64,000 nucleotides of DNA from Gigantopelta aegis (lineage: Eukaryota > Mollusca > Gastropoda > Neomphalida > Peltospiridae), in NCBI RefSeq assembly GCF_016097555.1, contig NC_054704.1:31829554-31893553 (forward strand). Reading direction: 5' to 3'. The notes below the pieces were generated by a model that did not search any database, was not told the DNA's origin, and was given only the letters and a program-made list of their open reading frames with translations. Below are positions 10,343 to 20,840 of the stretch, in pieces. The translations under genes were made by a program, and so were the position numbers. The first letter of the stretch is position 1, and the number at the start of each line of letters is the position of its first letter.

Positions 10343-13300
10343 ATGGGGAGGAAAATTGAGCTTGTTGTATTTGAAGGGACGTATTACCCAGTGGCCGCAG
10401 CAAGCTGTGTGTTCTTTCTGTCTCTGTACAAGTATGTCAGTCCCACGCTTTCGTCCATCACTTGTGAGGGCTACAAGTCACTCAAGCCAGAGAAACAGAT
10501 TGACTGGAATACCAGGTAACAAATAATGTCTTTTGTTTGACTTACAGGTCAGGGTGTACAGGATATATGCCGTTTTTAAATTTAAAATTTAAAATTTTGT
10601 TTTGATAATATGTACAACAATCAGCCTTGTTAAACAGTGCTATGAACTGGCCTATTTCAGTACCTATTATCATGTCTCTTCTGAGATTTTGTAAACAAAA
10701 GATATTCTGACATTAATTATATTGTTTTGAGAGGTGCGAAACATAGTTGTTTGTTTCTAGAATAAACAGTACCCCTCATTTGAAACATAAACAGGGGCAG
10801 GACGTAGCCCAGTGGTAAAGCTTGATGCACGGTCAGTCTGGGATCAGTCCCCATCAATGGGCCCATTGGGCTATTTCTCGTTCCGGCCAGTGCACCACGA
10901 CTGGTATATCAAAGGCCATGGTATGTACTACCCTGTCTGTGGGATGGTGCATATAAAAGAACCCTTGCTGCTAATCGAAAAGAAGAGCCCATGGAGTGTG
11001 GTCCTTAACCATATGTCTGACGCCATATAACCGTAAATAAAATGTGTTGAGTGCGTCATTAAATAAAACATTTCTTTCTTTGAAACATAAACATGCAGAT
11101 TTTATATAAAGACCTGATCAACTAGTGTGTGGCAAAATTAATATTTTACCCTACTGGAATACTAGAAAAAAAATGTGTTTGTTGATATATGGTGTATAAG
11201 TGGGTGCATGTACAGGTGTAAATCTAGGGGGAGGGTGATAGGGGTGCCTACCCTCGGAATTTTCAGAATCACTGGCATAGCTGGGGGGTGGGGGGCAGTG
11301 TGGGGACCATGTTCCCACAAATCACAGTTCCTTTTTCCCCCTCATTTTTGCCTGAATTAAAAAAAAAAATTCCTAAATGTGGATAATGTTTATTCGTATT
11401 AGCATTACTACCAAACAGCAGTATAGGGTTGTAATTGAATCACTACGCATTTTAATGTGAATTACAACTAATATTGTGTGTACAATGATACGTAGTGAAA
11501 AAGGTTTCAGGTCAGTTCAATATTCTGGTCAACTGAAAATTGATTAGCGGTTACTGTTTACAGTGTAGCGATCTCTAAAACTTGCATAGCAAATCGCAAT
11601 GCCATATTGTACAAAATGTTCCCTGCTGACTACACCTGTGTGCAAAAATTTTATAGTAATCAAAATGTTAAGTAAAAAATCATGACAAAGATACAAAGCA
11701 GAAGCAAAATACTTTTGTGCATGTTCGTGTACACATAAACAAGTAAAGCAATGTTTGATCAAGTTAAGTTGGTGCGGATGGGGCTTTGGTTGTTACTACA
11801 GTGAAACCTCTCAAAACCGCACCCTCTATAAACCGGAATCCCCTCAAAACCGGACATTTTTCATGGTCCCTTTTTAAATATCTGTACAGAAAGAAACCTC
11901 TCTAAACCAGATACCTCTTAAAACTGGACTTTTTTACTTGGTCCCGAGGGTATCCGGTTTAGAGGAGTTTCACAGTATTAGTGACATATGAAATATTTTG
12001 GCAAGTTTTGGTTTAAAGGTTATATTCTTTGTTAGTGCTATATTTATTTGGGGCCTGATTCATCAAACTCTTGCACCTTTGTGCTCTCACAGTGCAGTGC
12101 AGAAAGCCATGCACTGTGACGATGTGATGTTTCTTGAGAGAGCTTTGTGAATTAGGCCTCTGATTAACATTTTTGGTCATGTTAAAGGGACTGCCCTGTG
12201 TAAGATGGTTCTGACTAATACAATTTTGTAACGACTAAAATTACACACTAGATACAGATTCTTGTTTTCAGATATTAGTGTCTGTATATATTCAGTGTAT
12301 TTTTTAATTGTCCTAATGTTTCTAAGTAGCCCAAACTGGATTTCATCTCCCATTAATTTCATACATATGAAAAAATATATAGTGGGAAACTCTAGGGTGA
12401 TCAGAAACACATTTAATATATAGCCACTGATATCTTATGCAGAAATATATATTTCATATGCATTTATAGTCATTAAAAAGTCTGTTAAAAGTGGCAGTAA
12501 ACTCTGGACAGTCCCTTTAACAAAAAGGAAATGTTATAAACAATTTCCATTTTGTTACAGAGTCAACTCTACTGTTCATTCTGCCATTGTAAGCTGCATG
12601 TGTATGTACTCTTTGATGTATGATAATGGAATCAGTGAAGATCCAATCTGGTGAGTACATTTTAAAAAACTGAAGCATGTTCATTATTGAGACTACAACT
12701 GGTGATCCTGTTCTATTAGAAATGTGTACTGATCTACTCATACAGTTTTTGTATATTGTTTTGAAGTATATTACGACTGAATGTAAATGACACCATTCAT
12801 GTTATTGTCTCGCTTGAAGCAAAAAGGAGAGATGTAGATACATGTATGAGTTCTCTATGACATCAACTTTTACATTTAGTTCAATGTTAGTTTCACAATT
12901 GGCTCCATTTCTCACAAACTGTAGTTTCTAAAGTCGACGACGGTACCAGTTTAGTGTTATTGTAAGATGTAAAGTGACGTCATTCAAATTAAAAATTAGC
13001 TGTATTAACTATTATTACAATGTTTCCCCACATTAAAATAAAATAAAAACTGGTCTACTATAACCTTGACCTCTGTCAAAATTGTATAACCAGCTGACAG
13101 TGCCATTTACAGGTTGGTATGTTTTTATTTCATATTATTCTGGAAAAAATATTAAGTTTAAATTTTAAAAGATAAAACAAATAAAAAGGATCTTTTGTTA
13201 AATAAATCGTATAAAAAAATTACCATTGGATATGTTTTATTTATTGTTTACAAATCCAAAACAAGGGTGCGAAGAATGACTGTCGTCGACCTTAGATCAG

Positions 13301-16300
13301 TGAAACTTGGATTATAGTTTCACTTATAGACATTCATCACAGTGCATTTAATTTTATTTTTTAAATTAATTAAATTTTAAAAACTTAATTGAATGTTTTT
13401 TGTTGAATCTTTTTTAAAGTTTAAGTGGGTTTTTTTTTTTTTATAATTTTGTGTTGTATTTTTGTATTTTAATCATGCATTATGAACATGTATGCAACTG
13501 ACAGCGACATCACAGGGCTCGAACTTAACGACGGCACGGAATGGCAATTGCCGTTGTTGAGATATAAATTGCTGTAGGCAGAGAGCATCACTGATGGCAC
13601 TTTTGTGCCGTCGATAAAGCTCCTCAACAATGGCGAAATGTATACACCTGGCTCCATATTCATAAACATACTTACGTCAATGTATGATACTTATCTATGT
13701 ACTTTAAGTATGTATTTAGGTATCATACATTGACTTAAGTACGTTTATGAATACGGAGCCTGGTGTACATCATCTGCCAATATTTAATATTTGCACATTT
13801 AAAAGATGTCTACATATAATAAGATAGCCTTTCAGTCAGGTTTATTTGCTGCAAATGTCACTATAAATGTTTTTTGCCATAGGCAGGTTCAAAATTGTCG
13901 TAGGAGAACTGTTTCACCCATTGCAATTCTTTTAAAAATTGCTGTGGGATACAAATTATTAAGTTCGAGCCCTGCATCAAATATGTTTATGGTAGATGAA
14001 ACATTTACTTCCATTGAATTCTTGATCCATTTTGGCAGACATCTGCAGAGTATACAATGTTTTTGTTTATAATGATCAAATATCATCTCAAGATAGAATA
14101 ATTTTTATATATGTTTTTCCCCACAGAAGTTCTGGAATAGAAAAAAAATCAGGCAACATATTTTATAATAAGTATTTACTAGAAATATAATACATGTATC
14201 AACATATTGAGAATAATTACTAACAATACTGTACATCATAAAATATGAACGATCTTAAAATTTAGTGACATCCAAATTAGTGACATATTAGTTAAATAAA
14301 ACTTTAGTGAGGCCATCATATTAGATACAAAAAATAAATAAAAATAAGTTTAAGTTGTAAGATCAACTTAAATACTATCTATTTTGACATTATACAACTT
14401 ACAACAAAATTACAGTAGTGTGCATGCTAACTCACTATGGTTGTTTGCTGTTCTTGTGGCTTGTGTTTTAATCAATAGCATGTTGTGTGTTCAGTTAATC
14501 ATTGATTGCACTTTTTTTCTTTCTTTTTTTTAGAACAGTACGTCTCTTTAAATTTAAGTATGTCCCATGAAATGTTAGTGTCTTGTATGGCCTCGCTAAA
14601 TTCGCTAAAATTTTATGATCAACAACATTTCCTGATTTACAGTACATGTGTAATAATATTAATATTACTACTAGTAGTAGTACTAGTCCAGAATATGTAC
14701 TAATTATATATAACATTATGTCCATCTGGGTATACACTTCCTATTTTAAAAAGTTTTAAAGGATTATTATTAAGAGTGGTAGAAATAGTTAAAATATTTG
14801 CCAAAATTAGCTATATGGAGGAGACCAAATTCCATGTATAATTACCAAATAAATAATGGATTATTTCACGACTTTAAAAAAACAAAACAAACGTGTTCAA
14901 TTAATGGCTGGGGTTAGTTAGTGCATAAATTGTGGTATTTTAAAATATTAAGAATCAAAATATTATAGCCAGATAGTATAACAAATGAGAAAAGGAACTT
15001 GCTGATGCCATTTGGCTGCTCAATATGAGCTTTAAGGATACAACACATTTTTGGCATGTATTTGCTTATATTTATTCAGTATACGTTTATTTACCTTATA
15101 TAAGTTACTTTAAATTTGCAAGCTAACAAACTTTATATATTGATTTTTATTAAAACAAAACTTTTGTGAAAAACTATTGGCAAAACATAGTTGAACTTAA
15201 CAATGGTGGAATGGTGGTGTTTAGCCAATTGTCAGAATTGTTATGGGGTTTCTTTTGTTCTCTAATGACCGGTATATCTTAGAACAGCATGGACTGCATT
15301 TGAAAACCTGACCTGACTGGAAAGGTCTATGGCCGTTATTTGTTTTAAAACTACACTAAATATGTCCGACACCATTTAACCGTAATAAATATCTGTGCAT
15401 TGTTAAATAGATCATTTCTTTCTTCCTTCTAGTTTTATGCTTAAATATACCGCTAATTAAAAAAAAAAAGTAAGTGCTGCTGTAGTATTACAGAAAAGTT
15501 AACTGTTATATTTATGACCATGCTAGTATTGGAATTTTCTAAATATATTCTCTTCATAATAAAATTATAAATTGTGGCTTTTTATATTCAGATAGGAATT
15601 TTTGGTTCAAAGACATGAACATAGTTTTGAAATAATATTATATTAATACATGTACTATTTATATTTTACTCTTTGTTTAGCTGATATGTTAAATAACATG
15701 CTGGAATAATGTTTTAAAAAGTTATTAATATGGTAAAACATTATCCAGGGCTCGAATTTAATGACGGCGCCAACGGCAATTGCCGCCGTTGAGATATTAA
15801 TTGCTAAAGGTAGAGATCATCACCATCGGCACTTTTGTGCTATCAGTAAAGCTCCTCAACGTGTATACACCTGGTGTACATTTTCTGCCAATATTTAAAA
15901 GATTTGAAATATGTCTACATACAGCAAAATAACCCTTTAATCGTGTGTATTTGCTGCAAATGTCACTTTTTAAAAATTGCCATAGGCAGACTCAAAATTG
16001 CCGTCAGTGGGCCATTTCACTGTTGGAGACAGATTCTTAAGTTCGAGCCCTGATCATCTAAACCTCTTATCTTGTAAGCTCAGAATATTCAGTGTTAAAA
16101 GATTGTCAAATGACATTGGGGGTTTTTTTTCTAAAAAATTACTATGTTTATCTTGAATCACCATTATCTCAAACCGGCCTAGGTGGCGTCGTGGTTAGGC
16201 CATCGGTCAACAGGCTGGTAGGTACTGGGTTCAGATCCCAGTCGAGGCATGGGATTTTTAATCCAGATACCATCTCCAAACCCTGAGTGAGTGCTCTGCA

Positions 16301-19300
16301 AGGCTCAATAGGTAGGTGTATACCACTTGCACCGACCAGTAATCCATAACTGGTTCAACAAAGCCATGGTTTGTGCTATCCTGCCTGTGGGAAGTGCAAA
16401 TAAAAGATCCCTTGCTGCTAATCAGAAAGAGTAGCCCATGAAGTGGCGACAGTGGGTTTCCTCTCAAAATCTGTGTGGTCCTTAACCATATGTCTGATGC
16501 TATATAATCGTAAATAAAATGTGTTGAGTGCGTCGGTAAAATTTTTTTTTTTTTTTTTTTTTTCCATTATCTCAAGCTTTTTGGTTTAGTTCCCAGGCCT
16601 CTGAAATTGCAAGAATGATGATTTTATTTGCACAAATGTTGCATAACCCAGTTTGTTTTTGTGCATTACATTTTTTATGTCATTTACATAGTCATGAAGG
16701 GATACACAAAAATGAAATGGGTTACATGATTTTGTTTTTGCATAGGCCCTAACCCATAAATGTCTTATTTAAATTTAAAAATTTCAGAGGTTCAAGTCCC
16801 TTGAACATCAAGATAATGAAGTTTCACTGTATATAATATATGTTTGTGTGATAAAACTATTAAAGTTTTTGTCTTCAAAGTTGGGAATTAAAAAAACCCA
16901 TAGCCTTTGTGGAATGATGCTGATTAGCAGAGTCTAGAAACATGGATGGAAAAAACCCTGGGACGATGGCCATCATGAGGCTCAGGTATACAAAACCTGT
17001 GATGATTACTGTATAAACTGATGCTAAGGGTAGTTTTGTGGTTCTGTATATATCATTTGTCTTGTACATCTTGCATAATAATAGCTTTCCTTGTATTTTG
17101 TTTTAAGGTGTAATGCTCCCATGGTTCGAACAAGCTGTGCTGTTGTGGTTGGCTATATGACTGCTGGTAAGTGCTAAATACATTACTGTAGATCAAGAAA
17201 GGTGTTTTGGGGTTGTTTTTTTAACTTTATTGCATTATTGTATTACTATGTCATTCAGTAAATGGAAACATTACAAAAAACTTGATTCATTGTAAGTTAT
17301 CACCTTGTGATAACTGGTCAACAGTTAAGTTGTTGGGTCTTATGCTAGGCTTCGACTACCAACTGCCAGCACAAAGTTAGGCAACGTTTTGCTTTCACGA
17401 CTTCTACGACTGTCCAGTTGCTAATCTGAGCACTCTTACAACTTGATTCTCATTGTATAGCCCATTAGTTGTTAATCTAAGTACACCTGTCTTAAGTCAA
17501 GTAAAATAACTTTGTAATAACAATTGACAGTCTGAAACTAGCATTACACTCGAGTTCTGATCAGAGCAAGCAAAACCTACAAAAACCAGCCATACGTAAC
17601 TATTCCTGTCTTTTAATACACCGACTATAAATGGGTTTGATTACACCTATCTGTATGTTATATGTTACTAATAAGTATCTCTGTTAGTTGAAACAACACG
17701 TCACATGCACACAGATTCTAAGCAATCAGTTCAATGCTGAAATAATAAATTTTACACAGCTGACATCACAATACTTTTTATATGCTACAGCTGGCACAAC
17801 AATACTCTCTATATGCAGTTCAGGTGCATGTATAGGAATTGTACAGGATGTTCTAGACTGGCAAGCACAGATTATGGGGGGGGATTGAGTCATGCTCCCC
17901 CAGAAAATATAATGGGGAAAAAAAAAACTTTCCCCTCGGCCGACATCCGTCCATCCATCCTTTGGTCAATTTTTCCTTTGACATCCGTCTTCACTTACAG
18001 TTTTAATTGAATTGTTCTGAAACTTGGTACAATGATCCTATTGGGCACCCTGCACAAATTAATAGAGAAATTCTGAATGTGTATTAAAAAAATTATAATT
18101 GAAATTGAAAATTGTCTATCCTAGAACTATTTTTTAAACTTTGAATTTGTGAATTATTAAATTTAAACATTAAATAGAAATGTAGCATTGAAAATTAAAT
18201 CTTTTTATAGAGTTTTGATTGGATAGTTTTGAAACGTAATATATGTATTTTCAGGGGTAGTTTTCGGAAACTAATTTTGAGATATTTTGAACAGTTTTGA
18301 ATGTTATAATATTTATTAAATGTTTTTAAACTTTCTATAAAAATTTGAAAGTCTGTCTTCTCCTGTAGTTTTGATCGGATAATTCTGAAACTTGGTACAG
18401 TGATTCTCTAGGGCAGTCGTCACAAACTAATAGAGATATTATGGACATTTTGAGCTTTTCAATATCGATTTTTATATTAAAATTTGATCACTTAAATTGA
18501 AAATGTGAAAGTATCTTAAAAAAGTTAACTTATTTATACTGAGGCTGAAAAATCAAATAACGTGTATATAGATGTTATAAATATATCTTTATTATTCTAA
18601 AAAATATTTATATCCTTGTTTGCAATTTTGAACGTACCGGTATCTGATGAAAGTGAAATTTTTATTTTCAGATTTGATTATATTGTCCATACATTACAAA
18701 GAAATTGGAGAAATATTTTACATTTTTCACCATGGTGCATCCATGTACGCCTACTACTATGTTATGGTAAGCTACTGGACTGTTTTGAAATATTGTTTTA
18801 ATGTGTACTGCTGCAGTTGTTGGTAATAATAAGAGGAGACTTAACATTAGCATGATATTTTAGATATTTAACTGAAAACATATATACATTGCAAATACCA
18901 GCCCCAACCCCACACCCACCCAAACTCCACCACTTAGTTTAAAAAAGAAGATGAGATATATCTATAATATATTTCATATACAAAAAACAAACACTTCAAA
19001 CAAAATTAAAATGTTGTTTTTTTTACAATGAAGATCAGCATTTTTGGTGGTGGGGTGGGGGTTATATATCTTCAAGAGGTAATATCTGATGGGTAGGTTG
19101 GATGATCGTCAATCTGTTAGCTGATATCACTTCTTGGAAAAAAAACTAGAGACAAGTGATCTCTTAATTACCTTCACGACTAGTGAAAATATACCGGGTA
19201 GTTGTTGTCTCTCCATTATGATATACTGTAGGTATTACAATTTCCGATGGCATTAGTTTTTGCATTAAACTTTAAAAGTTTCGAATTATAAGTCTACGGC

Positions 19301-20840
19301 CAATGGAACTTAGTTTATAGTTCATCACAATACATGTGCAAAAAAATAAAAAATAATGAATCGAACATTTTTAATTAAATACTTTTGCATTTAGCTTAAT
19401 GTCAAAGTTTTGTATTTAACTCCATTTTACCGGCCTCGGAGGCGTCATGGCAGGCCATCGGTCTACAGGCTGGTAGGTACTGGGTTCGGATCCCAGTCGA
19501 GGCATGGAATTTTTAATCCAGATACTGACTCCAACCCCTGAGTGAGTGCTCCGCAAGGCTCAATGGGTAGGTGTAAACCACTTGCACCGACCAGTGATCC
19601 ATAACTGGTTCAACAAAGGCCATGGTTTGTGCTATCCTGCCTGTGGGAAGAGCAAATAAAAGATCCCTTGCTGCCTGTCATAAAAGAGTAGCCTATGTGG
19701 CGACAGCGGGTTTCCTCTAAAAAAATCTGTGCGGTCCTTAACCATATGTCTGACGCCATATAACCGTAAATAAAATGTGTTGAGTGCGTCGTTAAATAAA
19801 ACACTTCTTTCTTAACTCCATTTTTCACAAACTATTAGTCCTAGATTGATGAATCTTGTTTTGTAGTTGTTTCTATGTTCCAATACATGTAAAAAGTTCT
19901 AGATCAATGAAACTGGGTCTATAGTTGGATATTCATCACAATGCATGTGACAGAAATAAAAAATTAAATATATTTGTTTAAAATTAGAATTTTTTAAATA
20001 GAATTTTTTTTTTGGTTGTGGGTTGAGGTTTTTTTTTTTTTTGTAACATGCATTGAGATGAACATTTTATGGATGTAGCTGTCAGTGACATCAAATATGT
20101 TTATGGTAGGCAAGACATTTAATAAAATTGAATTGTTGTATTCTTGTCCTGGGATCAAATTATGTTTCCCACATCCACTTGTTTTGAATGCATCCAAATT
20201 ATCATTTATTTATTTCAGACATATGGTGTTTTGGCTTATTTTGCTAACTACAGATTGATTGCAGAATTCTCAACACCTTTTGTTAATCAAAGGTACTTTA
20301 TGATTATTTCTTGTTTTAACAATTCTTGTTACAATTTATAATTCAAGGGAGGCATTATTAATTACTAGAAACAGAAAGTAAAACTAAAAATGGGGATTCA
20401 TTTTGTGGGGTGGGAAAGGCATTGTGCTTTCATATAAAAATACAATGTACATATGAAGTTTCATTTCATTATTATTTAATAATTCACACATAATACTGTA
20501 ATGCTTTTTTTTTTTTTTCAGGTGGTTTCTTGATACACTGGGCTATCAGAAAACAAATCCTGTTTTTGTCGCCAATGGTATTGCTATGACAATGGCATTT
20601 TTTCTTTCTCGCATTGCCATTATGCCACGATACTGGCTCAAAGTTTCCAGTGTTTATGGAACAGAACCCTTTACACGGCTGGGCCATATACAGCTAGTCC
20701 TTGTGGTTACATGTTTTATACTTGATGTCATCAATATTTACTGGTTTTACAAGATGACCCTAGGTGTGCGGAGAGTGTTAACAATGTTTAACTTGAAGAC
20801 TGAAAGGGGCAAAAATACAAATGGTATTAAAGCAGATTGA
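10343..20840 (+). CDS. TLCD4: TLCD4 (TMEM56), TLC-domain membrane protein, complete
   Basis: Six coding exons: 10343-10515, 12561-12650, 17108-17166, 18672-18766, 20219-20292 and 20522-20840. All have GT-AG introns and phases that join cleanly to 269 residues; the human protein is about 263. Diagnostic segments are KPEKQIDWNTR, the TLC-type double histidine in IFYIFHHGASMYAYYYV, LIAEFSTPFVNQRWF, SVYGTEPFTRLG and the last membrane helix VVTCFILDVINIYWF. The TLC fold is a multi-span bundle; the TLCD4 branch has no firmly assigned reaction, and ceramide synthase activity should not be assumed from the fold. ATG 10343 is chosen because a stop lies in frame at 10322. A splice-acceptor-like TTTCAG ends at 10318, so an untranslated exon probably lies upstream. 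The gene is divergent from ALG14. Confidence 0.95.
10794..11078 (+). mobile_element. SINE, head A + tail B, exact 15-bp target duplication
   Basis: Head 'ggggcaggacgtagcccagtggtaaag' (A type) is joined through the core to tail B ('ccatatgtctgacgccatataaccg' ... 'cgtcattaaataaaacatttcttt'). TTTGAAACATAAACA stands on both sides (10779-10793, 11079-11093). In TLCD4 intron 1. Confidence 0.93.
11094..11796. other. TLCD4 intron 1, nothing recognised
   Basis: Intronic. Contains G-rich 'ggggggtggggggcagtgtgggg' near 11282 and no recognised repeat. Confidence 0.5.
11799..11975. mobile_element. 177-bp MITE, pogo/Tigger-like
   Basis: Starts CAGTGAAACCTCTCAAAACC and ends with the inverted GGTTTAGAGGAGTTTCACAG. 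It is flanked by TA on both sides, and internal repeats of the same 'cctctctaaacc' motif are present. CAGTGAAACC ends with TA duplication fit pogo-type mariner relatives. Confidence 0.75.
12182..12520. mobile_element. piggyBac-like MITE with TTAA ends
   Basis: Starts TTAAAGGGACTGCCC and ends GGACAGTCCCTTTAA, giving 14 of 15 matching inverted positions including the TTAA target. 339 bp, no coding capacity. It ends only 40 bp before TLCD4 exon 2, so the polypyrimidine tract and branch point of that acceptor lie at or next to its edge. Confidence 0.82.
12940..13330 (+). repeat. Dispersed repeat related to the element at 1981-2373
   Basis: Shares 'taaagtgacgtcattcaaatta', 'actggtctacta', 'cctctgtcaaaatt' and 'ccaaaacaagggtgcgaaga' with 2100-2385. 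Here the ends are instead AAAGTCGACGAC and GTCGTCGACCTT, which pair with each other, so this may show the true ends of the family. The adjoining 13330-13512 resembles 19910-20100. Confidence 0.6.
13513..13974. mobile_element. CAGGGCTCGAA-family MITE with a nested hairpin
   Basis: Complete ends CAGGGCTCGAACTTAA and TTAAGTTCGAGCCCTG. CATCA occurs on both sides. A 111-bp hairpin is inserted at 13650. The sequence around 20086-20110 (GACATCAAATATGTTTATGG) looks like the unoccupied form of the same flank, which supports the insertion boundaries. Confidence 0.85.
13650..13760. repeat. 111-bp near-perfect hairpin inserted in the MITE
   Basis: The arms run from GGCTCCATATTCATAAAC to GTTTATGAATACGGAGCC, about 44 bp each with few mismatches, around a short loop. 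It interrupts 'tatacacctggtgtacat', which is continuous in the copy at 15746. The direct repeat is 3-5 bp (CTG/CCTGG) and cannot be fixed exactly. Confidence 0.8.
14000..15354. other. TLCD4 intron 2, nothing recognised
   Basis: AT-rich intron. Short ORFs at 14495-14737 and 14506-14703 overlap on opposite strands and are not protein-like. Confidence 0.5.
15355..15430 (+). mobile_element. SINE tail B remnant
   Basis: Retains 'atgtccgacaccatttaaccgtaataaat' and 'gttaaatagatcatttctttcttcc', the 3' end of the tail-B SINE. Degraded. Confidence 0.65.
15746..16052. mobile_element. CAGGGCTCGAA-family MITE, 307 bp, reference copy
   Basis: Ends CAGGGCTCGAATTTAA and TTAAGTTCGAGCCCTG. This uninterrupted copy shows the normal length of the family and the site that the hairpin occupies in the 13513 copy. 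No coding capacity. Confidence 0.85.
16173..16563 (+). mobile_element. SINE, head B + tail B, exact target duplication
   Basis: Begins ACCGGCCTAGGTGGCGTCGT with B box GGTTCAGATCCC and ends in tail B followed by a run of T. CCATTATCTCAA flanks both sides (16161-16172, 16564-16575). Confidence 0.93.
16576..17107. other. TLCD4 intron 2, 3' part
   Basis: No recognised element. It ends at the exon 3 acceptor (TTTTAAG|GTGTAATG). Confidence 0.5.
17870..18560 (+). repeat. Degenerate tandem repeat in TLCD4 intron 3, about 3 units
   Basis: Starts with a G-run and 'ccgacatccgtccatccatcc'. It then repeats, at roughly 180-190 bp spacing, a unit containing 'agttttgatcggataattctgaaacttggtacagtgat' and 'cacaaactaatagagatatt' (near 18000, 18210 and 18365). 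It resembles the GTCCGTCC/'gaaacttggta' type of mollusc interspersed repeat, family unassigned. Confidence 0.6.
19290..20160 (+). repeat. Older dispersed repeat hosting the SINE
   Basis: On both sides of the SINE are variants of 'ctagatcaatgaaactgggtctatagtt' and 'tattcatcacaatgcatgtg'. These also occur near 13300-13340. The segment 20060-20150 matches the flanks of the MITE at 13513 without the MITE. Confidence 0.5.
19429..19811 (+). mobile_element. SINE, head B + tail B, exact target duplication
   Basis: Begins ACCGGCCTCGGAGGCGTCAT and ends 'cgtcgttaaataaaacacttcttt'. TTAACTCCATTTT flanks both sides (19416-19428, 19812-19824). In TLCD4 intron 4, inside an older repeat. Confidence 0.93.
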
